A model generated the notes under the pieces. That model saw only the letters and a list, made by a program, of their open reading frames with translations. It made no database searches and was not told where the DNA came from. This document shows, piece by piece, positions 52,173 through 60,809 of a DNA stretch of 64,000 bases; the stretch's first letter is position 1, and the number at the start of each line of letters is the position of its first letter. This DNA comes from Rossellomorea marisflavi (lineage in GTDB: Bacteria > Bacillota > Bacilli > Bacillales > Bacillaceae_B), in contig NZ_CP081870.1 of the NCBI RefSeq assembly GCF_022170785.1, positions 918,001-982,000 of the forward strand. Reading direction: 5' to 3'. The position numbers and the translations under genes were made by a program.

Positions 52173-53081
52173 ATGAAAAAAGCATCGTTCTTTACCATAT
52201 TGATGGTCTGCATGCTCTTGGCTGCGTGCAGCAGCGGAGAAACAAAAACGGATTCGTCCAAGGAGGAATCATCGACATTTACATATGAATCAGAGCAGGG
52301 ACCGGTGGAGGTGCCGAAAGAGCCGAAGCGAATCGTCGCCCTCACCAATGGTCCGAATGTGATTTCCCTCGAAGGGAAGCTCGTCGGGATCGATGAGTGG
52401 ACCGAGATGAACCCGCTCTTCACCGACAAGCTGAAGGATGTGGAAGTGGTGGGGGACGATCAGCTCGAGAAGATCATCGAGCTCGATCCGGATCTGATCA
52501 TTGCCGGAAGTCAAACGAAGAACCTCGATAAGATGAAGGAGATTGCGCCGACCGTCGCTTTCACATGGGGGAAACTGAATTACATCGATCAGCAGATCGA
52601 GATCGGCAAGCTGTTGAACAAGGAGAAGGAAGCGAAGGAATGGGCGGATGACTTCCAGGAGCGTGCCGCGACGATCGGGGATGAGATCCGCAAGAAGATC
52701 GGCGACGACGCCACGGTATCCGTCATTGAAACCGGTCAAAAGGAGCTCTATGTCTTCGGGAACAATTATGCCCGTGGTTCTGAGATCTTGTATCAGGCCA
52801 TGAAGCTCAACATGCCGGATGCTGTGAAGGATAACGCCTTGGAAACGGGTATTCACGTCATCTCACCGGAAGCGGTAGGCGACTTCACCGGTGACTATCT
52901 CGTCCTGAGCAAAAATCCTGATGTAGACAACTCGTTTATGGACACGGATACGTGGAAGAACATCCCGGCTGTGAAGAACGGTCACGTCATCGAGATCAAT
53001 AGCAAGGAATCGACCTACAGTGATCCCGTGACCCTTGAGCATCTGCTGGAAACGTTTGGAAGTGGTTTTTTAGGAGAGTAA
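52173..53081 (+). CDS. Iron-siderophore ABC transporter substrate-binding lipoprotein
   Basis: 302 aa. Lipobox LAAC (Cys18) after a hydrophobic signal, then the FecB/TroA-like fold: KRIVALTNGPNVISLEGKLVGIDEW, LDPDLIIAGSQTKNLDKMKEIAPTVAF and DTWKNIPAVKNGHVIEI. AAGGGGA precedes the ATG at 52173. It binds a ferric siderophore outside the membrane. Permease and ATPase genes are not adjacent, so it works with a transporter encoded elsewhere. The Fur box directly upstream supports the role. Confidence 0.93.
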   Translation: MKKASFFTILMVCMLLAACSSGETKTDSSKEESSTFTYESEQGPVEVPKEPKRIVALTNGPNVISLEGKLVGIDEWTEMNPLFTDKLKDVEVVGDDQLEKIIELDPDLIIAGSQTKNLDKMKEIAPTVAFTWGKLNYIDQQIEIGKLLNKEKEAKEWADDFQERAATIGDEIRKKIGDDATVSVIETGQKELYVFGNNYARGSEILYQAMKLNMPDAVKDNALETGIHVISPEAVGDFTGDYLVLSKNPDVDNSFMDTDTWKNIPAVKNGHVIEINSKESTYSDPVTLEHLLETFGSGFLGE

Positions 53082-53096
53082 AAGAGGAGGCAGAGG

Positions 53097-53516
53097 TCAT
53101 TCCGTGACCCCTGCCGATTCTGGACGGATAAAATGAACGATGAAAGCGCCAAGACCAAGAGCCAGCTGAACCACACTGGCAATCAAGAGCTGTACCGACG
53201 CTAAGTACCATTCTCCCACGGATAGGGTGGCACCGATCGTCGCAATGAAAAGCAGGGCGCCCATGAAGAGGGTCGAGAAGAAAATCTGCCGATCATACCG
53301 CATGAATCCTCTGATTGCTACGACCGCATTGCCCAGTCCGAAAACGGTCATGCCCACGATCGCCATAGCCATCCAGCTGTCAAAAGGCAGATCTCCTGCC
53401 CACTCTGGTGGGAAGGCAGCAAAGATCCCTTTACCTGATATCATGGAACCACCGAGATAAAAAGCACCCAGGCTCAGGGCTGTATTGTAAACATTGATTA
53501 TGGTTTTCTTCAACAT
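53097..53516 (-). CDS. Four-TM membrane protein, unknown
   Basis: 139 aa, hydrophobic, with four predicted TM helices at about 12-32, 45-67, 78-97 and 105-128. No recognised family. AGGAGA precedes the ATG at 53516. Convergent with the siderophore-binding gene; a 15-base gap separates the stops. Confidence 0.75.
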   Translation of the reverse strand: MLKKTIINVYNTALSLGAFYLGGSMISGKGIFAAFPPEWAGDLPFDSWMAMAIVGMTVFGLGNAVVAIRGFMRYDRQIFFSTLFMGALLFIATIGATLSVGEWYLASVQLLIASVVQLALGLGAFIVHFIRPESAGVTE

Positions 53517-53570
53517 AAAGCATTCTCCTTTGTGAGAGACTCGCCAACGAAGGGAGTCTCTTTTTTTATA

Positions 53571-53810
53571 CTAAGGCATGGATGAAACCGTCCATTCAAT
53601 CAGGCCGGTCAGGAGGAGCAGGAAGACCATGAAAGAACTAGAGACGATGACCGCCATCTGTTTTGTTTTGAAATAAAGGCCGAATCCTCCCGCGATCAAG
53701 AGGAGCCAGGCAACCATCCCGGCAATTGAAAACAGGGCAGGGGAGTTGGCAATCCATAGGATCGTAATGATCAGGTGGAGTGCCACGAACACCCAAGTGA
53801 AAAGCTTCAT
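53571..53810 (-). CDS. Small membrane protein
   Basis: 79 aa, three hydrophobic segments (LFTWVFVALHLIITILWIA, SIAGMVAWLLLIAGGFGLYF, AVIVSSSFMVFLLLLTGLI). ATG at 53810 (AAAGGAGAC upstream); a GTG at 53819 is too near the ribosome site. Probably an operon with the next gene, 17 bases away. Confidence 0.72.
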   Translation of the reverse strand: MKLFTWVFVALHLIITILWIANSPALFSIAGMVAWLLLIAGGFGLYFKTKQMAVIVSSSFMVFLLLLTGLIEWTVSSMP

Positions 53811-53827
53811 GTTGGTCACGTCTCCTT

Positions 53828-54196
53828 TTACATACTGGTAATGCCGTTGACGAGGATCACGAACATCAAAGTGATGCCAGACAATGCGCCCACGGGGAAG
53901 GCGAAGCTCTTGTTATGCCGCAATTCATAAAGACTCGTTGCCAGTCCTGCTGCGCATAGCACTCCCCATATAGGATTAAAGATGGCCTCGGCCACTTCGT
54001 CGGAAAACCATTCATACCCGCTTGATAGCCAGAAAATCCAGTGAAGGATCAGGAGGCCCAATACGAGAAAAGACAGCTTCCGAGGTGCTCGGGTGTTCGT
54101 CTTCCTCACCATGAGCGCTGTCATGATGGAACCGAATGCAATCAATACAATGAACAACAAAAAAATAACCATAAATCCGATGATGCCCACTTCCAT
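53828..54196 (-). CDS. Membrane protein, unknown
   Basis: 122 aa, four hydrophobic segments; starts MEVGIIGFMVIFLLFIVLIAF. Followed closely by another small membrane protein on the same strand, so they likely work together. No motif identifies a function. Confidence 0.75.
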   Translation of the reverse strand: MEVGIIGFMVIFLLFIVLIAFGSIMTALMVRKTNTRAPRKLSFLVLGLLILHWIFWLSSGYEWFSDEVAEAIFNPIWGVLCAAGLATSLYELRHNKSFAFPVGALSGITLMFVILVNGITSM

Positions 54197-54476
54197 TCCA
54201 ATAAATTTGTAAATGTAGAAACTTGGTAAATGATTTCTATGAGATGATTGTATCGAATTATTTATTGTAAAACAATAAAAAGTGTTTCTTTTTCAATAAT
54301 AATTTGTTGTTAGGTCTTATCGTCTTGAATCCGGTCGGCGGTGATCATACTTTCTAACAGGGCTACACCGAGCAGGAACTCGTGAAGAGAACCCACTTCC
54401 CATGTTCGCCCATTTCGTTGAAAAGAGGAAAAAGGACGCGACAAGGGGACTCTTCTCCTACAGAAAGATTGCAATC

Positions 54477-54497
54477 GATAATGAGAATTGTTATCAT
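54477..54497 (+). promoter_or_regulatory. Fur box upstream of the nitroreductase
   Basis: GATAATGAGAATTGTTATC matches the Fur consensus with a one-base centre shift, 36 bases before the ATG. The rest of 54197-54476 holds an AT-rich tract and no supported gene. Confidence 0.82.
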
Positions 54498-54532
54498 TTA
54501 GAAGAGAGATAAGCAGATAAGGAGATACGAAC

Positions 54533-55075
54533 ATGACAAACATAGCGAAAACGATACGCGAACGCCGCTCCATAAAAGCCGGCTACATTGATAAAGAAGT
54601 GACACAGGAAACGGTGCTGGACCTGTTGAAGGACGCCGTCTGGGCACCTAACCACGGACTCCGTGAGCCGTGGCGATTCATCTTCGTACCGGCGGATGAG
54701 AAGGAAGGATTCGTAGAGGATCTTGTGAAAACCTTCCCGCCCGATATGAGGGACAACCGCCGCAACTACTTCAGCCAGCCTGCGGCGATCCTCGTCGTCG
54801 TCATGACCGAAGACCCCCGTCAGAAGCAGTGGGATGAGAACTTCGGAGCCATCGGCGCCATGATCCAGAACTTCCAGCTCCTCGCCTGGGAACAGCAGCT
54901 TGGGGTTGTATGGAAAACGAATCCACATATTTATGATCCGAAGGTCCATGAATTGCTTGGTGTCGAGAAAGGAGAACGGATTGCCGGGTTCTTGCATCTC
55001 GGGTACTTTGATGAGGTACCGCCAGCACGGAACAGGACGCCGATTGAAGACAAGTTTTCCGTTTACGGGAAATGA
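54533..55075 (+). CDS. Nitroreductase-family flavoprotein
   Basis: 180 aa. ERRSIKAGYIDKEVTQETVLDLLKDAVWAPNHGLREPWRF is the FMN-binding start of the family, and GAIGAMIQNFQLLAWEQQLGVVWKT the second FMN segment. It uses NAD(P)H to reduce nitro groups, quinones or flavin. The Fur box just upstream suggests induction at low iron, for example as a flavin or ferric-siderophore reductase. AAGGAGAT precedes the ATG. Confidence 0.92.
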   Translation: MTNIAKTIRERRSIKAGYIDKEVTQETVLDLLKDAVWAPNHGLREPWRFIFVPADEKEGFVEDLVKTFPPDMRDNRRNYFSQPAAILVVVMTEDPRQKQWDENFGAIGAMIQNFQLLAWEQQLGVVWKTNPHIYDPKVHELLGVEKGERIAGFLHLGYFDEVPPARNRTPIEDKFSVYGK

Positions 55076-55078
55076 TGT

Positions 55079-55112
55079 AGAAGAAGGGCTCACCGGGGTC
55101 CTTCTTTTTTTC
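55079..55112 (+). terminator. Intrinsic terminator
   Basis: AGAAGAAGG pairs with CCTTCTT plus T's around GCTCACCGGGGT, directly after the nitroreductase. Confidence 0.75.
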
Positions 55113-55177
55113 TGGGGTGAATAAGACAATCCGCATCCGGCATATCCATTGAAAAAAACAGGTGTGTGATTATCGGA

Positions 55178-55369
55178 ATGAAAGCTCAACATCAAGTGAT
55201 CTTTTACGCCATCCATGGGTCGAGTATCAAGAGATTCCTTCTCCTGGACTGTTTGGCGGGGACGGGTTTTTATTATATGGGTAAAGTGATGTCATCAAGT
55301 GCGTACGTTGGGGTGGCAGCTAGTGTCATTTGTACCGAGGGCATCAAACGAATGCTTCCAAAAAGATAA
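55178..55369 (+). CDS. Small hypothetical protein
   Basis: 63 aa from ATG 55178 (weak upstream ribosome site). Moderately hydrophobic middle (FLLLDCLAGTGFYYMGKVMS, YVGVAASVICTEG) and a basic end. No family recognised. Supported mainly by a strong terminator that starts 2 bases after the stop. Confidence 0.45.
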   Translation: MKAQHQVIFYAIHGSSIKRFLLLDCLAGTGFYYMGKVMSSSAYVGVAASVICTEGIKRMLPKR

Positions 55370-55370
55370 A

Positions 55371-55413
55371 AGGGCCAACAATTTGAGAGAATCTCAGATT
55401 GTTGGCCTTTTTG
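55371..55413 (+). terminator. Intrinsic terminator
   Basis: GGCCAACAAT (55373-55382) with inner GAGA/TCTC pairs with ATTGTTGGCC, followed by TTTTTG. Confidence 0.87.
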
Positions 55414-55594
55414 TTGATAAGACAGTTCGTTTTCTTGAATAGGCTAGCTGAATGCCGCTAACCGGATGAAATGGGTCCGATAGACGAGATGTTGCTGCAC
55501 GGTTCTTCATTCTTTGCTACAACTGGATCGGTTGAGTATTCTTGAAAGGGTAGGGTAGAGTGAAAAAGAAGAGAATGTAGAAAGGATGCTTACC

Positions 55595-56257
55595 ATGAAT
55601 ATCATTCAATTGTCTCCGCATGTCTATAAATGCGTTTTTTCCATCAATGTCTCCGTGGAGATCCCGGTCAATGTATGGCTGGTGAAAGATGGGGAGGATG
55701 TGTACATCATCGATACAGGCGTCGAATCGCATGTGGACGAACAAATCAAAGCAGCCGAATCACTCGGCACGCCTAAGGCGATCCTCCTGACCCACGGGCA
55801 CAGCGATCACATCAAAGGGGCTGGAGAGTGGCTGAAGGCATACGATCTTCCTATCTATGCCCATGAGGTGGAACTGCCCTTCATCAACGGGGAAAAGCCC
55901 TATCCCAATAAGCAGGCACCTGAACAGAATGCAGTAGCCGGCATCGTGAAGGCGCTGACGGACGAAATCCTTGCCACTCTTCCCGTCAGTGCCTATCTGA
56001 CACCCGGTCATGCTCCAGGACATGTGGTCTACTACCATGAAGAGGATAAGGTGCTCATGACAGGGGATCTCTTTATCACCAGCAGGGAAGACCTGCATCC
56101 CCCGATCCGCAAATTCAGTGTCGACATGAACGAAAACATCGACAGCGGCGCCATCGTTGACGACCTCAAGCCCGCATTGATCAGCTCGTCCCACGGTGAG
56201 GAGCTCGAGTATCATGGAGAGTTGTATAAGAAATATGTGCTTCGCTATAGGGATTAA
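55595..56257 (+). CDS. Metallo-beta-lactamase-fold hydrolase
   Basis: 220 aa. Zn motif HGHSDH (LLTHGHSDHIKGA), later LTPGHAPGH, MTGDLF and SSHGEE, completing the MBL metal site of the glyoxalase II-like group. The ATG at 55595 is 9 bases after AAAGG; an ATG at 55586 overlaps it. The substrate is not predictable. Confidence 0.9.
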   Translation: MNIIQLSPHVYKCVFSINVSVEIPVNVWLVKDGEDVYIIDTGVESHVDEQIKAAESLGTPKAILLTHGHSDHIKGAGEWLKAYDLPIYAHEVELPFINGEKPYPNKQAPEQNAVAGIVKALTDEILATLPVSAYLTPGHAPGHVVYYHEEDKVLMTGDLFITSREDLHPPIRKFSVDMNENIDSGAIVDDLKPALISSSHGEELEYHGELYKKYVLRYRD

Positions 56258-56262
56258 CGACA

Positions 56263-56299
56263 GAAAACCTTCTTCCGAGTGATTGGGAGGAGGTTTTTT
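56263..56299 (+). terminator. Intrinsic terminator
   Basis: AAAACCTTCTTCC pairs with GGGAGGAGGTTTTTT (allowing G-T), loop GAGTGATT. Confidence 0.8.
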
Positions 56300-56492
56300 C
56301 ATTTTTATAAGATCGCATATTATGCGAATGGATATCAAATTCAGGGTGAATGTCGTGTCGATTGAAAGTAAGGTCTAGTTACAGTCCTTTTTTAACTAGT
56401 AAAACCCAATAAATGTTTATTCAGGTATAAAATATGGTAAAGAACAAAGATGATATTGGGAGAAAAGTACTGTCCATGCATTCGAAGTTGAG

Positions 56493-56521
56493 TTGAATTT
56501 CCTATTACCTCAGACTATACC
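56493..56521 (+). promoter_or_regulatory. Candidate promoter of the LXG locus
   Basis: TTGAAT (56493-56498), 17-base spacer, TATACC (56516-56521), about 49 bases upstream of the first gene. Confidence 0.5.
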
Positions 56522-56569
56522 ATTTGGTACCATTTAACATAGGGAGAAATTGTCTATTTATGAAAGGGG

Positions 56570-56938
56570 ATGAATCTTCTGTCCTACTTATCTTTGTTAC
56601 AGCAACAAGTAGCGCAAAAACGGGAACAGCTTTCGCGACTTCAATCGACCGTCAGGGAATTGGACGATACTCAAAGTGAATTTATACATAGTCAGAAAAG
56701 AGTGGATGACCCCGAGTTATCACCGGCAGTTTGGAAAGGGAACCTTGCAAACGAATTCAGTGACGTTCGAGAGAACATGATGACCAGCTATAGGGATATG
56801 GCTCAAAATCAATTAAGTGAAACCATTCAACTAATGGAAAGTAAATGTCAATCGCTTCAATACGAAATCAATTCTTTGGAAGCAGACATCACGCGTGAAA
56901 AAGCGGATCTTGAAAGGAAACGAAACGAGAAAAAGTGA
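56570..56938 (+). CDS. YwqH-like (DUF5082) T7SS accessory protein
   Basis: 122 aa, almost entirely helical, with heptad-like runs (QQQVAQKREQLSRLQSTVRELDD and QSLQYEINSLEADITREKADLERKRNEKK). Position and pattern match the small WXG-like partner encoded before LXG toxins in Bacillaceae (YwqH/YwqI-type), which helps load the toxin into the ESX/T7 secretion machine. The start is uncertain: AAAGGGG abuts the ATG at 56570, so a CTG at 56579 could be used. Confidence 0.8.
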   Translation: MNLLSYLSLLQQQVAQKREQLSRLQSTVRELDDTQSEFIHSQKRVDDPELSPAVWKGNLANEFSDVRENMMTSYRDMAQNQLSETIQLMESKCQSLQYEINSLEADITREKADLERKRNEKK

Positions 56939-56978
56939 GAGTACTGGTAGCTAAATAAATGGGCTGGGAGTGATGAGG

Positions 56979-58544
56979 GTGAAGGTGCTGGATGCGAGTG
57001 CTCTTCATGAAGGTATTGAAAAACAGAGCAGTAAGTTTAAAGAACAGCAAGAAAGCATTGAAAAGCTAAAAAGTGAAATTGATAATCTCGTCAACTTGAA
57101 TGACGCGTTCAAAGGAGAAGCAGGAGATTCCATCCGTGCCTTCTATAAAGATTTTCACGGAAAGTTCTTAACTTACTATACTTCGACTCTTGAAAATTAT
57201 GTGAAAGTATTAAAAAATGTTAAAGAGGCCACAACGGAATTGGAATCCGATCCATCCGGATATATTAGTGAATCCTTCCTATCAAATGATCTTACCAATG
57301 GACTGGACAATGGACGTAATTTAACCGTGGGATTAGTGAACGACGCCAATTCCTCCATAAGCAGTGTCAATGATATCCTCCATGCTCCCACAATCCAAGA
57401 TGATCGTTTTTTGAGCTACCATCAACAAGCTCAGAAAGAGATTACGGATACCGTTGAAAAACTGAATAAGTATGATTCGACACAGTCTAAGAGCTTTGAT
57501 TCTGTGGAGGAAGATATTCAGTTGATAGAAAGGGTTATTGATGATATTAGTGGGATGTTCAAAAATGGGAGTATACAGCTTGAACAATATCATCCTTCTG
57601 ATCTTAAAGAGTCAAAGAATTATAGTGAAATGAAAAAAATACAAGCAACTAATCAATCTATGGAGTTTGTCGATAAAATGCTTTCTCCTTTTGAAACCTT
57701 AACCACCGGTTTGGGTTGGGGAGATAACATATTAATGGGTTATCATACTTTAAGCACTATGACTGTTGGTTTATTTGCTTCCAAATTAAAGGTTAATTAT
57801 TTTGGAGGAAAACCTTCGTTGTGGAAAAAAATAACAGGTAACTATGAATTCAGTATGAAAATGGATGATTCATGGACTAGCAAATCAAAACATAGCTCAA
57901 AACTTGCAAAGAAAATTCTCGATTTCTCAAAAGCTCCAACTCCTTCAAACCCATTGCTAAAGCAAGCTCATAAATTAGTGAAATCATATAAAAGCCCATC
58001 ACACTTATATAAGCATGTGGCCGGATTTCCAAAGAATGCAAATAGAATCAAGAAAGATTTTTTGAAAAATAGTATTGTTAGTCGTGTAACCAATAGTACA
58101 TCAGATTTTATCGGAGATGCTGCTAAAAAAGTAGCAGCTTCGAAAGGAATTACTAATTTTGGGAAACGTTTGCCTATTGTAGGAAATGCAGTAACAATAT
58201 TATCTAACTTTGGTGAGTTCACATCGCCTGAGAATTCTAAAATGAGTACGGCAGAACGAGCAGGACGCTTCATTGGTGGTATGGGAACAGACTTAGCTGC
58301 AGTGGCCGTTGGTGCAAAAGTTGGTGCGACTATTGGTAGCGTAGGAGGTCCGGTAGGCATTGTTGTGGGTGCTGCCGTTGGTGGATTAGTGGGCGGTGTA
58401 GTAAGTTCTAAGTTTGGAGATAACATTAAAGACGTTACAGGTAAAGTTGGAAAAGAAATTGGGAAGAAAGCAAATGAAATTGGTGATAAAGCATTGAAGA
58501 AAGCCAAAAAGGTTAAAGATTCAGTTTTAGGTTGGTTTAATTAG
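56979..58544 (+). CDS. LXG-domain T7SS effector with glycine-zipper membrane C-terminus
   Basis: 521 aa. The N-terminal LXG domain starts MKVLDASALHEGIEKQSSKFKEQ and contains the conserved region AFKGEAGDSIRAFYKDFHGKFL; a mostly helical linker extends to about 340. The C-terminal 120 residues contain a long Gly/Val/Ala stretch (AAVAVGAKVGATIGSVGGPVGIV and AAVGGLVGGVV, about 445-485) and a Lys-rich tail, with no nuclease or other enzyme motif. This layout fits a pore-forming toxin such as TelE. The GTG at 56979 is 8 bases after GGGAG and matches the usual MKVLD start. Two paralogous membrane proteins downstream are the likely immunity genes. Confidence 0.9.
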   Translation: MKVLDASALHEGIEKQSSKFKEQQESIEKLKSEIDNLVNLNDAFKGEAGDSIRAFYKDFHGKFLTYYTSTLENYVKVLKNVKEATTELESDPSGYISESFLSNDLTNGLDNGRNLTVGLVNDANSSISSVNDILHAPTIQDDRFLSYHQQAQKEITDTVEKLNKYDSTQSKSFDSVEEDIQLIERVIDDISGMFKNGSIQLEQYHPSDLKESKNYSEMKKIQATNQSMEFVDKMLSPFETLTTGLGWGDNILMGYHTLSTMTVGLFASKLKVNYFGGKPSLWKKITGNYEFSMKMDDSWTSKSKHSSKLAKKILDFSKAPTPSNPLLKQAHKLVKSYKSPSHLYKHVAGFPKNANRIKKDFLKNSIVSRVTNSTSDFIGDAAKKVAASKGITNFGKRLPIVGNAVTILSNFGEFTSPENSKMSTAERAGRFIGGMGTDLAAVAVGAKVGATIGSVGGPVGIVVGAAVGGLVGGVVSSKFGDNIKDVTGKVGKEIGKKANEIGDKALKKAKKVKDSVLGWFN

Positions 58545-58577
58545 CTGTGAACACTTATGTGAAGAAGGGGAATGTAC

Positions 58578-58922
58578 TTGACACTTTTTGATTTTATATC
58601 ATTAATTAAATTTATTATTTTAATTGTTTTATGCACCCAGTTCGCGTATGGACTTACCATCGTATTTTTTGAAAAAACTATGCTCGGTTACTATGATATA
58701 ACTATATTTAGGCCAGCGACGACATCTTTTCAAAAAATAACTAATGGGTTCCAAAAATTATTTTTTGGTATTGGATACTATGTATATACAAAAATCGGAA
58801 AATATAATTGGTTTGTTCGTAAAATTCTTTATATAGTTATCTTGTTGGTGCAAGGGATTCTTTCAATTATCCTTTACTATTTAATTGCTTGGCCACTAGA
58901 TCTCATAGCCCCACCGGAGTAA
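58578..58922 (+). CDS. Membrane immunity protein candidate 1
   Basis: 114 aa, two hydrophobic ends (SLIKFIILIVLCTQFAYGLTIVFF and ILYIVILLVQGILSIILYYLIAW) with a central GYYVYTKIGKYNWFVRK. The TTG at 58578 is chosen because it is 7 bases after GGGG and aligns exactly with the start of its paralogue at 59068; an ATG at 58572 abuts the ribosome site. Located 33 bases after the LXG toxin, it probably protects the cell from toxin pores. Confidence 0.8.
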   Translation: MTLFDFISLIKFIILIVLCTQFAYGLTIVFFEKTMLGYYDITIFRPATTSFQKITNGFQKLFFGIGYYVYTKIGKYNWFVRKILYIVILLVQGILSIILYYLIAWPLDLIAPPE

Positions 58923-59067
58923 AAAGCATATTAAAAATTATAGATTAGGGTTAAGTGTATAATACCTTAAATTAATGCCTTCATATAGGATATAGCGGTT
59001 GTGGTTTGTGAGTATTCCTAATTCGAAGTGTCCCCAAGTTAAATGAGTATTTTTTAGGAGAATTTTT

Positions 59068-59415
59068 TTGGTGCTCTATTCTATTGTTGAATTTTTAAAG
59101 ATTTTAATTGCTTTAATCCTAATAGCACAAGTTGCATATGGATTTACCATCTTATTACTCGAGAAGACAATGTTAGGGTATTATGAGATATCTATCTTTG
59201 ATCCTCCAGAAAATACATTTCAGAAAACAATAAATTTTTTTCAGAGGGTAACCATCGGTTCTGGATACTACGTTTACACTAAAATAGGCAAATACAATTG
59301 GTTTGTCAGAAAAATACTGTACTTATTTATATTAATTGTACAAGGGATCTTATCAATCATCCTATTCCAAATCATTGATCTAATTTTTGAAATCCTTGTT
59401 CCGGTTCCATTATAA
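59068..59415 (+). CDS. Membrane immunity protein candidate 2 (paralogue)
   Basis: 115 aa, strongly similar to the preceding protein: shared EKTMLGYY, GYYVYTKIGKYNWFVRKILY and VQGILSIIL. TTG start 7 bases after AGGAG. Duplicate immunity genes usually guard against toxin variants. The 145-base gap before it contains no ORF and may hold remains of an ancestral duplication. Confidence 0.8.
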   Translation: MVLYSIVEFLKILIALILIAQVAYGFTILLLEKTMLGYYEISIFDPPENTFQKTINFFQRVTIGSGYYVYTKIGKYNWFVRKILYLFILIVQGILSIILFQIIDLIFEILVPVPL

Positions 59416-59440
59416 AAAATGTAAGGGGTGTGAGTAAAAT

Positions 59441-60247
59441 ATGGATCATGTACTAACGTGTACATCAGAAGAGTTGGCATTAATGGTTAGCGTTGCTGGA
59501 TATGACAGTGTGGCAAAAGGAATTGCTGAAGCTGCCGTTGGGGAGAAAAGTGAGCAAGAGTGGGTTGCCGTAATGGAAGCTACGAGCAAGCATCTGATCA
59601 TGAAAAGAATATTTGATGAAGAAAGAGAAGCACGAGGGGAAAATCCTTTAACAGAGGATATGCTAGGATTTCTCCAAAAATATGTAGAATCGAAGCGTAT
59701 GATCCGATGTTCAAATGCACCAATGAAGTCAGTTTTGATGATACACCATTTCGAGGGTGACGACTGGTTACTCCATTTGATTGATCGCGATATCATCCAT
59801 GAGTTTTCAATCATCAAGGCACAGCAGATACATACCTATATTAAGGAGTATTACGGAATCAAAAATCTCGATACAACTATATCGCACTCGTTTACTCTAA
59901 CCGAGAAGAATTTTGATCGCCTCAGCAAACCTGATAAGCTAAAGAAAGTGTTAAAAAGTTCGACGTTTACAAAAGAGGAAGAAGAAAGCTTTCATTTGTT
60001 TGTAGAAGATTTAGAACGTTTCCAATGGTCGCTGTTCAATATTTCAAATTTTAATATTGTGACTGTAGAAGATGAGGTCTATCTTGAAAACATACTATTC
60101 TTCTTACCATCAACCGAAGGAATCTGGCTTACAGAATATCAGGACGATTCGGATACTGTCTATTTTCATTTAGCAGATGATAAGGAATGGGAAGAGATGT
60201 TGGAAGGAATTGGGGAGCTGGCTTCTCAATTAGTGAAGAATTCTTAA
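59441..60247 (+). CDS. EspG-like ESX accessory/chaperone candidate
   Basis: 268 aa, soluble, acidic. The opening (HVLTCTSEELALMVSVAGYDSVAKGIAEA) and the size resemble EspG-type proteins that bind ESX substrates in actinobacteria, and the place at the end of an LXG operon fits a toxin-specific chaperone. Similarity is by eye only. AAGGGGTG precedes the ATG. A terminator follows. Confidence 0.65.
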   Translation: MDHVLTCTSEELALMVSVAGYDSVAKGIAEAAVGEKSEQEWVAVMEATSKHLIMKRIFDEEREARGENPLTEDMLGFLQKYVESKRMIRCSNAPMKSVLMIHHFEGDDWLLHLIDRDIIHEFSIIKAQQIHTYIKEYYGIKNLDTTISHSFTLTEKNFDRLSKPDKLKKVLKSSTFTKEEEESFHLFVEDLERFQWSLFNISNFNIVTVEDEVYLENILFFLPSTEGIWLTEYQDDSDTVYFHLADDKEWEEMLEGIGELASQLVKNS

Positions 60248-60251
60248 ATAT

Positions 60252-60292
60252 AAAAGAAGCCCTTTTGAATTGAAAAAGGGCTTCTTTTATTT
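60252..60292 (+). terminator. Intrinsic terminator of the LXG locus
   Basis: AAAAGAAGCCCTTTT (60252-60266) pairs with AAAAAGGGCTTCTTTT (60273-60288). Confidence 0.88.
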
Positions 60293-60332
60293 GTGTCTTG
60301 ATTAATGTTTGGCTGTTTAGATCCTATATGGT

Positions 60333-60410
60333 TTATGGTCTATTGGATTTAATTGTCACATACGTTCCATAAATCGTTAGGATTACCGCCACTATGATCC
60401 AAAACGTCAA
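60333..60410 (-). CDS. Tiny single-TM peptide D (25 aa)
   Basis: TTG at 60410, 8 bases after GGGG; an in-frame GTG at 60419 adds three residues. The peptide is one hydrophobic helix (TFWIIVAVILTIYGTYVTI) with a basic KSNRP end. It clearly resembles peptide C (FW..V.V.LTI...YVT.KSNR), so chance is unlikely. Confidence 0.6.
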   Translation of the reverse strand: MTFWIIVAVILTIYGTYVTIKSNRP

Positions 60411-60619
60411 TTTTCTCACCCCAACTTATCAAAAGAAAATATAGGTAAGATCATTGTATCAGCATGTTGGGTGGAAGACATGAACGAATAGTAGTGAAAT
60501 GGGGACGGGACTCTCAAATTAATTGATTTCTGTATAGGGTCTTGATTGAAGCGGTTACATGTCCTCATGGTGAATAAAAATTGAGGAACGATTAAATAAG
60601 GACAACTTGCTTTTTTACC

Positions 60620-60706
60620 TTACGAACGATTCGACTTCACCGTTACATAAATACTAAAAATAGTCAGTAGCACAATAACCACCAGCCAAAACTTTTCAGT
60701 AAACAC
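60620..60706 (-). CDS. Tiny single-TM peptide C (28 aa)
   Basis: GTG at 60706, 8 bases after GAGG (ATG at 60712 abuts the site). One hydrophobic helix (FWLVVIVLLTIFSIYVTV) and a KSNRS end; paralogue of peptide D at 60333. It overlaps the end of the small lipoprotein ORF. Confidence 0.6.
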   Translation of the reverse strand: MFTEKFWLVVIVLLTIFSIYVTVKSNRS

Positions 60707-60809
60707 TAGCATCACCTCTAATCCCTAGCTTATCGGCAGATTCCGAACATCCGCCTGTGAAAAGCATGGCCAATAGCATTAAAGTCAATGGTCCGCGAAA
60801 GACATTCAT
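60696..60809 (-). CDS. Tiny lipoprotein-like peptide B (37 aa)
   Basis: ATG at 60809 overlaps the TGA of peptide A (ATGA). The sequence has a short signal-peptide-like core (LTLMLLAMLFTGGC) with a possible lipobox cysteine at residue 21, then a 16-residue polar tail. The ribosome site is weak; coupling with peptide A would explain expression. Confidence 0.5.
   Translation of the reverse strand: MNVFRGPLTLMLLAMLFTGGCSESADKLGIRGDASVY

Noticed and set aside
54310..54573. Minus-strand ORF ending in a plausible-looking protein tail (RTWEVGSLHEFLLGVALLES)
   Set aside because: Its 5' part runs through the Fur box and the nitroreductase start, and the plausible part has no start codon. At most a gene remnant.
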